DNA of 64,000 nt from positions 2,170,001 to 2,234,000 of the forward strand of contig NZ_CP028324.1 of assembly GCF_003028855.1 (NCBI RefSeq). The letters run 5' to 3'. Positions 1 through 7,931 of this stretch are shown one piece after another. Under the pieces are notes generated by a model that ran no database searches, had not been told where the DNA came from, and worked only from the letters and a program-made list of their open reading frames with translations. Every line of letters starts with the position of its first letter. The stretch's first letter is position 1. The DNA is from Pseudoduganella armeniaca (lineage in GTDB: Bacteria > Pseudomonadota > Gammaproteobacteria > Burkholderiales > Burkholderiaceae_D). Both the position numbers and the translations under genes were made by a program.

Positions 1-2
1 CG

Positions 3-674
3 GTGCGGGCCAGCCAGCGTGTGACGGTGGACGCGCGCTGGGGCGACGTGCCGGCCGGGACGACGCATGGCACGCTGGTCGTGTCCGGCGCGGGCCGCGA
101 CGTGCGCATCCGCGTGCCGGTGCACAAGCCGGCCGGCCCGGCGCCCGGCCGCGGCTTCGTCGAGGCGCACGGCGTGGTGGCGATCGAGGCGCCGCACTAC
201 GCCCGCGCGCTGGCGCCGCCAGGGCGGCAGTGGCTGGAAGTACCGGACCACGGCCGCACCCTGTCCGGCATGACGACCTTGCCGGCCGATGCGCCCGCGC
301 TGGCCCTGAGCGACGGCATGCGGCTGGAGTACGACGTGCACACCTACACGACAGGCGCGGCAACGCTCGACGTCACCTTGGCGCCGACGCTGGACTTCCA
401 GCCGGGCCGGGGCCTGCGCTATGCGATCGCGCTGGACGACGAGGCGCCGCAGGTCGTCGAGCTGCACGCCGACAAATCGCTGGCCACCTGGGAGCGCCGC
501 GTGGCGGACGGCGCGGCGAGGTACAGCACGCGCCACCAGTTGGCGCGCCCCGGTGCGCACGTGCTGAAGTTCTGGGCGCTCGATGCCGGCGTCGTGCTGC
601 AACGGATCGTGCTGGACCTGGGCGGCCAGCGTACCAGCTACCTGGGCCCGCCCGAAAGCCCGCGCATCCCCTGA
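3..674 (+). CDS. C-terminal part of a GH115 xylan alpha-glucuronidase (5' end outside window)
   Basis: The frame is open from the window edge and stops at TGA 672-674, so only the last 223 or so residues are present. They form a beta-rich accessory domain of the kind found at the C-terminus of glycoside hydrolase family 115 enzymes (residues such as GFVEAHGVVAIEAPHYAR and a late RHQLARPGAHVLKFWALDAG). GH115 enzymes remove (4-O-methyl)glucuronic acid from internal xylose residues of xylan. The catalytic part is upstream. The GH67 gene starts 10 bases after this stop with a GAGGAG ribosome site between them, so the two are probably co-transcribed and complementary: internal versus terminal glucuronic acid. 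The GTG at base 3 is a product of the window cut, not a real start. Confidence 0.75.
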   Translation: MRASQRVTVDARWGDVPAGTTHGTLVVSGAGRDVRIRVPVHKPAGPAPGRGFVEAHGVVAIEAPHYARALAPPGRQWLEVPDHGRTLSGMTTLPADAPALALSDGMRLEYDVHTYTTGAATLDVTLAPTLDFQPGRGLRYAIALDDEAPQVVELHADKSLATWERRVADGAARYSTRHQLARPGAHVLKFWALDAGVVLQRIVLDLGGQRTSYLGPPESPRIP

Positions 675-683
675 GGAGACTTG

Positions 684-2822
684 ATGAACATCTGGAGCAA
701 ATGGCTGGCCGCCTTGCTGGCCCTGGCGCTGCTGGCACCGGCGGCGGCACAGGAAGAAGACGGCTACGACCTGTGGCTGCGTTACCGCCCGTTGGCCGGG
801 GCCGAGCGCGCGGCGGTGCTGCGGCAGGCGCGCGAGCTGGTGGCGCCTGCACTGCCATCGCCCACCGTGCAGGCGGCGCTGGCCGAGCTGCGGCGCGGCG
901 TGCAGGGCATGACAGGGCTTGCGCCAGCGGACGGCAAGCGGGCCCGGGCCGGCGCCATCGTGTTGGGCACACCGGCCAGCCTGCCGCCCGCGCTGCGGCC
1001 GACAGGACTCGACCGGCTCGGGAACGAGGGCTACGTCATCCGGCGCATCGCTGGTGCGACGGTGATCGCGGCCCATACCGACACCGGCCTGCTGTACGGC
1101 GCCTTTGCCTGGCTGCGCGCCGTCGGTACGGGCGTGGCGCCGCACCGCGTCGACGAGCGTTCGGCACCAAGGCTGCAACAACGCCTGCTCGATCATTGGG
1201 ACAACCTGGACCGCAGCGTGGAGCGCGGCTACGCCGGCGAGTCGATCTGGGATTGGTGGGGGCTGCCCGGCGTGCGCGACCCGCGCTACATCGACTACGC
1301 GCGGGCCAATGCGTCGCTGGGCATCAACGGCACGGTGCTGAACAACGTGAATGCCAAGCCGGAGATCCTGACGGCGCCATGGATCGCCAAGGCCGCCGCG
1401 CTGGCCGACGTGCTGCGGCCGTACGGCATCAAGGTCTACCTGTCGGCGCGTTTTTCGACACCGCTGGAGCTGAACGAAACCGCGACGGCCGACCCGCTGG
1501 CGCCGGAGGTGGCGGCATGGTGGCGGCGCAAGGCGGACGAGATCTACCGTGCGATTCCGGACTTCGGCGGCTTCCTGGTGAAGGCCAATTCGGAGGGGCA
1601 GCCGGGGCCGCAAGACTACCGGCGCAGCCACGCCGACGGCGCCAATATGCTGGCGGCGGCCGTCGCGCCCCATGGCGGCATCGTCATGTGGCGCGCCTTC
1701 GTGTATGCGGCCGAGAATCCGGTCGATCGGGCGAAGCAGGCCTACGACGAGTTCCAACCGCTCGATGGCCGCTTCGCGCCCAATGTGCTGGTGCAGGTCA
1801 AGAACGGACCGATCGACTTCCAGCCGCGCGAGCCGTTCCATCCATTGTTCGGCGCGATGCCGCGCACGCCGTTGATGCTGGAGTTCCAGGTCACCAAGGA
1901 ATACCTGGGTTATGCCACCCACATGGCCTACCTTGGCTCGATGTTCGAGGAGACGCTGCAAAGCGACACGGGGCATGCGCCTGGCCTGACGGTGGCGCGG
2001 GTGATCGAAGGCGCGCAGGCGGGCCATCCCACAGGCATGGCCGGTGTGGCCAATATCGGCAGTTCGCGCACCTGGAGCGGCTCCCACTTCGACCAGGCCA
2101 ATTGGTACGCTTACGGCCGGCTGGCGTGGAATCCGCAAGGCTCCAGCCGGGCCATCGCGCGCGAATGGGTGGCGCAGACCTTCACCCGCGCGCCGCGCGC
2201 GCTGGACGATATCGTGGTGATGATGATGGACTCGCGCGATGCGGTGGTGAACTACATGACGCCGCTGGGGCTGCACCACATCATGGGCACCGGTCACCAT
2301 CACGGTCCGGCGCCCTGGGTGGCCGAGCTGGCGCGGCCGGAATGGAATCCCGTGTACTACCACAAGGCCGACCGTGGCGGCATCGGCTTCGATCGCACCG
2401 CCAGCGGCAGCAATGCGCTGGCGCAGTATGCCCCCGCCATCGCGCGGCGCTACGCCGATCCGGCCACGACACCGGACACGCTGCTGCTGTGGTTCCACCA
2501 CCTGCCGTGGGACCGGCCGATGCCATCGGGCCGCACCCTGTGGGCCGAGCTGGTGGCGCGCTACGACCTGGGCGTGATGCAGGCGCGCGGCCTGCGCACG
2601 CGCTGGGCGGCGCTGGCGCCGTTCGTCGATGCGCGCCGCCATGCGGAGGTGGCGCAGCGGCTGGACGTGCAGGTGGAGGAGGCGCAGTGGTGGCGCGACG
2701 CCTGCATCGCGTATTTCCAGTCGGTGTCCGGCCTGGCGCTGCCGCCGGGCTCCCGGCCGCCGGCGCGCACGCTGGAGTACTACAAGGCGCTGCGCGTCCC
2801 CTATGCGCCCGGCCATGGTTGA
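684..2822 (+). CDS. GH67 alpha-glucuronidase
   Basis: A 712-residue secreted or periplasmic enzyme that removes 4-O-methylglucuronic acid from the non-reducing end of xylo-oligosaccharides. ATG 684 is chosen over the TTG at 681 because GAGGAG at 673-678 is well placed and a signal peptide follows (WLAALLALALLAPAAAQ). The family is recognised from LLDHWDNLDRSVERGYAG near residue 170, GGFLVKANSEGQPGPQ near 295-310 (its Glu, about residue 304, is the expected general acid), and QVKNGPIDFQPREP and EFQVTKEYLG, which hold the Asp/Glu pair of the family. The length fits GH67. It follows a GH115 gene and precedes a LacI-type regulator, which suggests a small glucuronoxylan operon. No transporter is linked inside the window. 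Confidence 0.93.
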   Translation: MNIWSKWLAALLALALLAPAAAQEEDGYDLWLRYRPLAGAERAAVLRQARELVAPALPSPTVQAALAELRRGVQGMTGLAPADGKRARAGAIVLGTPASLPPALRPTGLDRLGNEGYVIRRIAGATVIAAHTDTGLLYGAFAWLRAVGTGVAPHRVDERSAPRLQQRLLDHWDNLDRSVERGYAGESIWDWWGLPGVRDPRYIDYARANASLGINGTVLNNVNAKPEILTAPWIAKAAALADVLRPYGIKVYLSARFSTPLELNETATADPLAPEVAAWWRRKADEIYRAIPDFGGFLVKANSEGQPGPQDYRRSHADGANMLAAAVAPHGGIVMWRAFVYAAENPVDRAKQAYDEFQPLDGRFAPNVLVQVKNGPIDFQPREPFHPLFGAMPRTPLMLEFQVTKEYLGYATHMAYLGSMFEETLQSDTGHAPGLTVARVIEGAQAGHPTGMAGVANIGSSRTWSGSHFDQANWYAYGRLAWNPQGSSRAIAREWVAQTFTRAPRALDDIVVMMMDSRDAVVNYMTPLGLHHIMGTGHHHGPAPWVAELARPEWNPVYYHKADRGGIGFDRTASGSNALAQYAPAIARRYADPATTPDTLLLWFHHLPWDRPMPSGRTLWAELVARYDLGVMQARGLRTRWAALAPFVDARRHAEVAQRLDVQVEEAQWWRDACIAYFQSVSGLALPPGSRPPARTLEYYKALRVPYAPGHG

Positions 2823-2854
2823 CGTGCCGGCGCGGGGCCTGTGGTAAAGTCCGC

Positions 2855-2878
2855 GGGTCCGGTGGCACAATCGGACCC
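2855..2878. repeat. Perfect 7-bp inverted repeat ahead of lacI-type gene
   Basis: GGGTCCG at 2855-2861 and CGGACCC at 2872-2878 are separated by 10 bases. It lies in the 83-base gap between the GH67 stop and the LacI-type start. It could be an operator for the regulator downstream or a short hairpin in its leader; the sequence does not decide. There is no T-tract, so it is not a convincing terminator. Confidence 0.4.
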
Positions 2879-2905
2879 AGACCAACAACAAGCGTTGCAA
2901 AGCAG

Positions 2906-4018
2906 ATGACGAGAACCAAGGCGAAAAGCGACACGGCGCCGCCACCGAAGCCCGGCAAGGCGCGCAGCGCCGACGGCGACAAGCCTGGCGTACCGACGAT
3001 GTCCGACGTGGCCCGGCTGGCGGGCGTCTCGCCGATGACGGTGTCGCGCGTGATGAACGGCGACCCCAACGTGCGCCAGAGCACCCGCCGCAAGGTCGAC
3101 GAGGCCGTGGCCGCGCTGAACTACGTGCCGAACCAGGCGGCGCGCCGGCTGGCCGGCGCCCGCGCCATCCGCGTCGGCTTCTTGTACAGTAATCCCAGCG
3201 CGGGCTACCTGTCCGAATTCCTGGTTGGCTTGCTGAACCAGGCCAGCCTGCACAACGTGCAGCTGGTGGTGGAGAACTGCGAAGGCGAGCGCGCCTGGGA
3301 GGTGCAGACGCGCCGCCTGATCGACAACGGCGTCGACGGCATCATCCTGCCGCCGCCGCTGTGCGACACGCCGGGCTTGATCGACCTGATCGACAGCGCC
3401 GGCATGCCGGCCGTGACGGTGGCGTGCGGCCAGCCGGACGAGCGGGTCGGCGCCGTCAGCATCGACGACTACCAGGCCGCCTACGACATGACGTGCCACC
3501 TTATCGCGCTGGGGCACCAGCGCATCGGCTTCATCGTCGGCCACCCGAACCAGACCGCCAGCGGCCGGCGCCTGGCCGGCTTCAAGGCCGCGATCGCGGC
3601 CAAGGGCGCGGAGAGCGCGCCGGAGCTGCTGGTGCAAGGGATGTTTACGTACCGCTCCGGGCTGGACGCGGCGGAAATCCTGCTGGGACTGGAGCAGCGC
3701 CCCACGGCGATCTTCGCCAGCAACGACGACATGGCTGCGGCCACGGTCGCCATCGCCCATCGCCTGGGGTTGGACGTGCCCGGCGACCTGACGGTGGCCG
3801 GGTTCGACGACACGGCGCTGGCGACGACGATCTGGCCGGAGCTGACCACGGTGCGCCAGCCGATCACGCAGATGGCCGAGACGGCGGTGCAGTTCCTGGT
3901 GCGCCACATCCGCGGCCGGCGCGAGGGCGCCGACGAGGGGCCGCAGCACCTGGTGATGGATTTCGCGCTGATCCGGCGCCAGTCGGATGCGGCGCCGCGG
4001 CGGCGGCCGAAGCGATAG
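2906..4018 (+). CDS. LacI-family transcriptional regulator
   Basis: A 370-residue DNA-binding regulator. A charged, Lys/Pro-rich extension of about 30 residues precedes the LacI helix-turn-helix (TMSDVARLAGVSPMTVSRVM), the hinge helix (NYVPNQAARRLAG), and a periplasmic-binding-protein-like sensor core ending near ASNDDMAAATVAIAHRLG and VAGFDDTALATTIWPELTTV. ATG 2906 is the first start in frame after the GH67 stop; no strong ribosome site is visible. Placement after GH115 and GH67 genes suggests it responds to a xylan-derived sugar, which is inference. Its 3' end faces the efflux operon, with a composite repeat between. Confidence 0.9.
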   Translation: MTRTKAKSDTAPPPKPGKARSADGDKPGVPTMSDVARLAGVSPMTVSRVMNGDPNVRQSTRRKVDEAVAALNYVPNQAARRLAGARAIRVGFLYSNPSAGYLSEFLVGLLNQASLHNVQLVVENCEGERAWEVQTRRLIDNGVDGIILPPPLCDTPGLIDLIDSAGMPAVTVACGQPDERVGAVSIDDYQAAYDMTCHLIALGHQRIGFIVGHPNQTASGRRLAGFKAAIAAKGAESAPELLVQGMFTYRSGLDAAEILLGLEQRPTAIFASNDDMAAATVAIAHRLGLDVPGDLTVAGFDDTALATTIWPELTTVRQPITQMAETAVQFLVRHIRGRREGADEGPQHLVMDFALIRRQSDAAPRRRPKR

Positions 4019-4019
4019 G

Positions 4020-4146
4020 TTGGGGTCTGTCCCTTCGGGACTGACCCCGGTTTTCATCCGCGGCAGTGGCGTGTCGAGCATCTGTCCCGCGGCACGGGGA
4101 GTGCGATTAAAACCGGGGTCAGTCCCCATGCGGGGACAGACCCCAA
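4020..4146. repeat. Composite inverted repeat, copy 1 (GGGGTCTGTCCC family)
   Basis: The left half (4020-4056) is itself a near-palindrome: GGGGTCTGTCCC, TTC, GGGACTGACCCC, then GGTTTT. The right half (4108-4146) is its inverse: AAAACC, GGGGTCAGTCCCC, ATGC, GGGGACAGACCCC, AA. The halves enclose about 50 unique bases. The same architecture recurs at 17208-17359 and 35722-35824. It sits between convergent genes and could be read as a hairpin from either side. Short nested palindromes like this resemble REP or BIME elements mobilised by RAYT transposases; none is present in the window. Confidence 0.75.
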
Positions 4147-4163
4147 GCCTGACAAGGCGGTGG

Positions 4164-5036
4164 CTAGGCGGCCTTGCCCCGAACGATCGTCACCGTACAC
4201 GTGGTCCCCGCCACCAGCGGCACCCCGGCCGGTATGGCATCCAGATGCACCCGCACCGGGACGCGCTGGGCCAGGCGCACCCAGTTGAAGGTCGGGTTGA
4301 CGTCCGCCAGCAGCTCGCGCCCCGTCGTCGCGTCGCGGTCGGTGATGCCGCGCGCGATGCTTTCGATGTGGCCGCGCAGCGCCACGCCGTCCATCAGCTG
4401 CACATTGACCGGTGCGCCGGGTTTGAGCAGCGGCAGCCGGGTTTCCTCGAAATAGCCCATCACGTAGAACGACGCGTTGTCGATCAGCGCCAGCTTGGCC
4501 GCGCCGACGGCCGCGAAGTCGCCCTTGTGCACGTTCAGGTTCGTGACGTAGCCGGTGACGGGGGCGCGCACGACGGTGCGCTCCACGTTCAGCCGCGCCA
4601 GCTGCAGTGCGGCCTGGGCGGCGCGGTACTGCGCCGTGGCCGTGCCGACCGCGTACTGCGCGGTCTCGCGACTTTCGGCCGAGACCACGTCGTCGCCCAG
4701 CGCGGCGCGGCGTTGTGCCTCGCTGCTGCGGCGGCCCTTCTCGACGCCCTGGGCCGCCAGCGCGGCTTCGGCGCTGGCCAGCGCATTGCGATAGCGCTCG
4801 TCGTCGACGACGAACAGCACGTCGCCCTGGTGCACCAGTTGATTGTCGTGCACCCGTACCTCGGTCACGACACCGGCGACGTCCGCGCCGATCGTCACCA
4901 CGTCGGCCTTGACGCGGCCGTCGCGCGTCCACGGCGACGCCATGTAATGGTCCCAGCCGGTCTTGCCGGCCCATAGGGCGGCACCCACCAGCAGCAGGGT
5001 CAGGATCAATCGGAAAAGCTTGGCGGCAGCGTTCAT
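4164..5036 (-). CDS. aaeA: HlyD/EmrA-type membrane fusion subunit of aromatic-acid efflux pump
   Basis: 290 residues with one N-terminal membrane segment (LFRLILTLLLVGAALWAG), a biotinyl-lipoyl-like half (RVKADVVTIGADVAGVVTEV), a coiled-coil hairpin and the second lipoyl half (VVRAPVTGYVTNLNVHKGD). It is the periplasmic adaptor linking a FUSC inner-membrane pump to an outer-membrane channel. Start ATG 5036 places the membrane segment normally; longer in-frame starts only add upstream sequence of the DUF1656 gene. It is the last gene of a minus-strand operon, 20 bases after DUF1656. Similarity is to AaeA (p-hydroxybenzoate efflux); the true substrate is not known, so the symbol is by analogy. 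Confidence 0.85.
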   Translation of the reverse strand: MNAAAKLFRLILTLLLVGAALWAGKTGWDHYMASPWTRDGRVKADVVTIGADVAGVVTEVRVHDNQLVHQGDVLFVVDDERYRNALASAEAALAAQGVEKGRRSSEAQRRAALGDDVVSAESRETAQYAVGTATAQYRAAQAALQLARLNVERTVVRAPVTGYVTNLNVHKGDFAAVGAAKLALIDNASFYVMGYFEETRLPLLKPGAPVNVQLMDGVALRGHIESIARGITDRDATTGRELLADVNPTFNWVRLAQRVPVRVHLDAIPAGVPLVAGTTCTVTIVRGKAA

Positions 5037-5056
5037 GGTCTTCGTCAGGTAGATGG

Positions 5057-5257
5057 TTATTGATACAGCCAGGCGGTCGCTCCGCCCACGATGCAGACCA
5101 GCAGGCACAGGCGCGCCAGTGCCGGGTGCCACAGGCGGCGATAGACGCCGACATGGCTCAGCACCCGGTCCAGCACGCCCTGCAGCAGCAGGCAGCCCAG
5201 GAACACGGGCAGGATGGTGGGAATCAGGACGCCCAGGATGGACAGTTCACGCGGCAT
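5057..5257 (-). CDS. aaeX: DUF1656 family small membrane protein (AaeX-like)
   Basis: 66 residues, MPRELSILGVLIPTI start, two hydrophobic segments (IPTILPVFLGCLLLQGVL and LARLCLLVCIVGGATAWL). It overlaps the end of the FUSC gene by 11 bases and lies directly before the HlyD gene. FUSC - DUF1656 - HlyD is a standard trio, so this is probably an accessory inner-membrane part of the pump; its exact role is not established. Confidence 0.85.
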   Translation of the reverse strand: MPRELSILGVLIPTILPVFLGCLLLQGVLDRVLSHVGVYRRLWHPALARLCLLVCIVGGATAWLYQ

Positions 5258-7361
5258 GATGAGCTCCGGTCGGGTCAAGGGTGTCGGCTGCCTGGTCGAG
5301 CAGCGACGTGTAGATGGCGTGCAGGTCCACCAGCGCCGTGCGCAGGCGGGCGGCACGGTCGGGCTCGCACTGGCCCGTGGCCAGCGCGGCGCGGATGGCG
5401 CCGCCGGCGTCGAGCAGGGCGGCGACGGCGGCACCGTTGGCGCCGGCGACGGGAGCGCGCAGGTAGTCCGCCAGCCGTGCCAGCGCCGCCTGCAAGGCGT
5501 TCCGCACCGGGCCGCCCATTGACGCGGCGAGCAGCAGGCGCAGGTCGATCACGGCATGGCCCAGTTCCAGCAAGGTCAGGCCTTCGCGTACCACGGCACG
5601 GGTGGGCGCTGGCGGCGTCGGGCCGGCGGCGGCGTTCAATTGGCTCAGCAAGTCGCGCACGCGGTTGTCGAAGCGGTGGCGCAGGCGCTTGCCGTCACCC
5701 AGCCGGCGTCGGCAGGCGTGCGCCGCTTCGCGCCACAGCGCGGCACGCACGTGCTCGCGGTTGCCCATCGTGTGCTCGGGCAGCAGCACGGCGAAGATCA
5801 CCCAGGCCAGCAGCACGCCGGCGATCTGCGCCAGCATGCCGTTGGCCATGCCGACCGCGTCGTAGTGCATCAGGTTGACGGGCGCCACGAACTGGCTGGA
5901 GAACATCGCCATGCCGATGCCGATACCGGCGCGCTTCGGGTCCGTCATCAGCCACAGCGCCAGCGCGAACAGCGGCACGGCCGCCAGCACCAGCATCGGA
6001 AAATCGCTGGCGCGGATCACCAGCAGGAACTCGGTGGCGAACGTCAGCGGGGTGGCGATGAGGAAGCCCGTCATGACTTGCCTGACCATCGCGGTAGGGC
6101 GCGGTGAACTGGAGGCCAGCGCGCAGAACACGGTGGTCATCACGAGCGACGTGGCCAGCTGGCCCCAGGCCAGCCAGTACCACAAGGTGGCGGCCGCCAG
6201 CAGCGCGAACGCGGCGCGGGCACCGCTGGCCAGCACGATGCCCGGCGGCGTCTTCGGTGCGTAGGCTTGCGGTTCGCTGACCTGCTGGCGTTTGTCCTGT
6301 GCCAGGCCACGGTAGATGGCGTCGAACGCAGCCAGGTGGAGGGCAAAGCGCTCGGCCAGCTCGATGGCGGTTTCGGCATCGATGGCCGCGCCCCGCGTCA
6401 GGTCCGTACGCGCCGCCAGCGCCGCGCGCGCCGTGCCGGCGGCCGGGGCCAGCGCGGCCGGCAGCTCCTCGAGCGAGCCGGCCAGCAGTGCATGGAGAGG
6501 CGCATCGAGGAAGACTCGCAGCGCCGGCACGGGCGAGGCGGCGTCGGCCCGGTGCAGCAGCCGGTGCAAGGTGTAGAACGTGGTCAGCGCCGTCATGAAG
6601 GCGCCGTTGAAGGCGTGCAGCTGGCGCGTGTGGCCGCGTGCGCCCGTCTCGAAAAAGGCGGCGGCGCGGCCCGATTCCAGCGCCGCGATGTCGGCCGCGA
6701 AGCGCAGGTGTGCCAGCTCGGCCTGCGCCGGCGTCAGCCGGCCTGCCAGCACCTGGCGGCAGAACGCCAGGAAGCTGTCATAACGCGCCTGCACGGTGCG
6801 CCGCACCTGGCGGCCGTGCGCGCGCGGGAACAGCACGTCGTGCACGACGGCCGCCACGATGACACCCAGCGCCACCTCGGTGGTGCGCGTGACGGCGGCG
6901 GCAAACACGCCGGCCGGATGCTCCAGCGCCGGCACGGCGATCATGCAGGCGGTGTAGCCGGCCAGCACGAAGCTGTACGACTGCTGGTTGCGGTGCATCG
7001 CGGCACCCGCCGTGCACAGGCCCACCCACAGCGCCAGGCCGACGAGAAGGACGGGTGCCTGCTGCGGGAACAGCGCGATCAGCAGCAGCGCGGCGCCACA
7101 GCCGACCACGGTGCCGAGCAGGCGATAGAACGCTTTTTCCAGCACCATGCCGGACGAGGGCAGGGCCAGGATGAAGGTGGTCGTCATCGCCGTGCCGGGC
7201 GAGTCGAGGCCGAGCCGGAACGCGATCCACAGGGCCAGGAAGGCGGCGAAGGCGCTGCGGGCGACGAAGATCAGGCGTTCGCCGTCGCTGGCGGCCCAGC
7301 CGCGCAGCTGCGCCGCCAGCCAGGCCGGTAAGTCGGAAGAGGTGGTACTGCCTTGGGCCAT
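5247..7361 (-). CDS. aaeB: FUSC family inner-membrane transporter (AaeB-like)
   Basis: 704 residues built as two repeats, each with a block of hydrophobic helices (about residues 30-180 and 370-510) followed by a long soluble helical domain. The start of the first block, RLIFVARSAFAAFLALWIAF, and SPGTAMTTTFILALPSSG match fusaric-acid-resistance / AaeB pumps. It would export aromatic carboxylic acids or similar small acids through the HlyD adaptor and the outer-membrane lipoprotein encoded upstream. The MarR gene starts the next block upstream with 23 bases between, suggesting co-transcription and control by that regulator. Confidence 0.88.
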   Translation of the reverse strand: MAQGSTTSSDLPAWLAAQLRGWAASDGERLIFVARSAFAAFLALWIAFRLGLDSPGTAMTTTFILALPSSGMVLEKAFYRLLGTVVGCGAALLLIALFPQQAPVLLVGLALWVGLCTAGAAMHRNQQSYSFVLAGYTACMIAVPALEHPAGVFAAAVTRTTEVALGVIVAAVVHDVLFPRAHGRQVRRTVQARYDSFLAFCRQVLAGRLTPAQAELAHLRFAADIAALESGRAAAFFETGARGHTRQLHAFNGAFMTALTTFYTLHRLLHRADAASPVPALRVFLDAPLHALLAGSLEELPAALAPAAGTARAALAARTDLTRGAAIDAETAIELAERFALHLAAFDAIYRGLAQDKRQQVSEPQAYAPKTPPGIVLASGARAAFALLAAATLWYWLAWGQLATSLVMTTVFCALASSSPRPTAMVRQVMTGFLIATPLTFATEFLLVIRASDFPMLVLAAVPLFALALWLMTDPKRAGIGIGMAMFSSQFVAPVNLMHYDAVGMANGMLAQIAGVLLAWVIFAVLLPEHTMGNREHVRAALWREAAHACRRRLGDGKRLRHRFDNRVRDLLSQLNAAAGPTPPAPTRAVVREGLTLLELGHAVIDLRLLLAASMGGPVRNALQAALARLADYLRAPVAGANGAAVAALLDAGGAIRAALATGQCEPDRAARLRTALVDLHAIYTSLLDQAADTLDPTGAHHAA

Positions 7362-7384
7362 ATGCTTTCATGGCCCAGCGGGCC

Positions 7385-7804
7385 TTATGTGTTGTCCAGA
7401 TTGTCCAGCTGGCGCAGGAACAGCTTTTCCTGCAACCGAATGTCTTCGGCGCTGTAGCCGTCATAGGCGCGGGTGGTGCGTTGCCACACCTCCGGCATCA
7501 CCTGCTCGATCAGGCGGCGCCCGGCGTCGGTCAGCGAGATCATCACGCAGCGGCGGTCGCCCGGGCGGTTGCCGCGCGTGACCAGGCCTTGCGCTTCCAG
7601 GTCGTTGCAGACCCGCGTCAGGTTGGCCGGCTTTTCCATGCACGCCTCGCCCAGCGCGGACGCGGTCGAGGTCTCGTTTTCCGAGCCGTACAGCACGGCC
7701 AGCACCATGTAGCTGGCATCCACCAGGTCGTACTTGCGCAGCGCGGCGTTCGACAAGTCCTTCATCCGCTTCTGCACGTGATACGTCAGGCGCAGCAGTC
7801 GCAT
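7385..7804 (-). CDS. MarR-family transcriptional regulator
   Basis: 139 residues with a winged helix (MEKPANLTRVCNDLEAQGLV, then RGNRPGDRRCVMISLTDAG) and dimerisation helices at both ends. MarR proteins of this group usually repress a neighbouring efflux operon and release DNA on binding an aromatic acid. ATG 7804 starts inside the stop codon of a 24-codon reading frame (7804-7878). That frame reads MSSFDATNKRLQNIRSRIPA and, with one added G near 7815, would run on as PAFPEDLMRLLRL, a natural N-terminus. The protein is therefore probably about 164 residues and the start given here is likely an artefact of a missing base. Confidence 0.85.
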   Translation of the reverse strand: MRLLRLTYHVQKRMKDLSNAALRKYDLVDASYMVLAVLYGSENETSTASALGEACMEKPANLTRVCNDLEAQGLVTRGNRPGDRRCVMISLTDAGRRLIEQVMPEVWQRTTRAYDGYSAEDIRLQEKLFLRQLDNLDNT

Positions 7805-7878
7805 CAGGTCTTCGGGAAGGCCGGGATGCGGCTACGGATGTTTTGTAGGCGCTTGTTGGTGGCGTCAAAACTGCTCAT
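7804..7878 (-). other. Displaced N-terminal segment of the MarR regulator (probable frameshift)
   Basis: A short reading frame from ATG 7878 to TGA 7806-7804 overlaps the ATG of the main MarR frame. Its amphipathic, basic sequence looks like the N-terminal helix of a MarR protein, and a one-base insertion in the GGGAAGG stretch at about 7813-7819 (plus strand) joins it to the main frame. The alternative is a translationally coupled leader peptide. Confidence 0.5.
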
Positions 7879-7931
7879 CTACGCACTCCTGTGCAGGGAT
7901 ATCGAAAACCCTGATTGTACAAGGGGTTGCA

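Noticed and set aside
7879..7931. Separate promoter between the outer-membrane lipoprotein gene and MarR
   Set aside because: TTGTAC is present but no -10 box at proper spacing is found; read-through from 9676-9704 is simpler.
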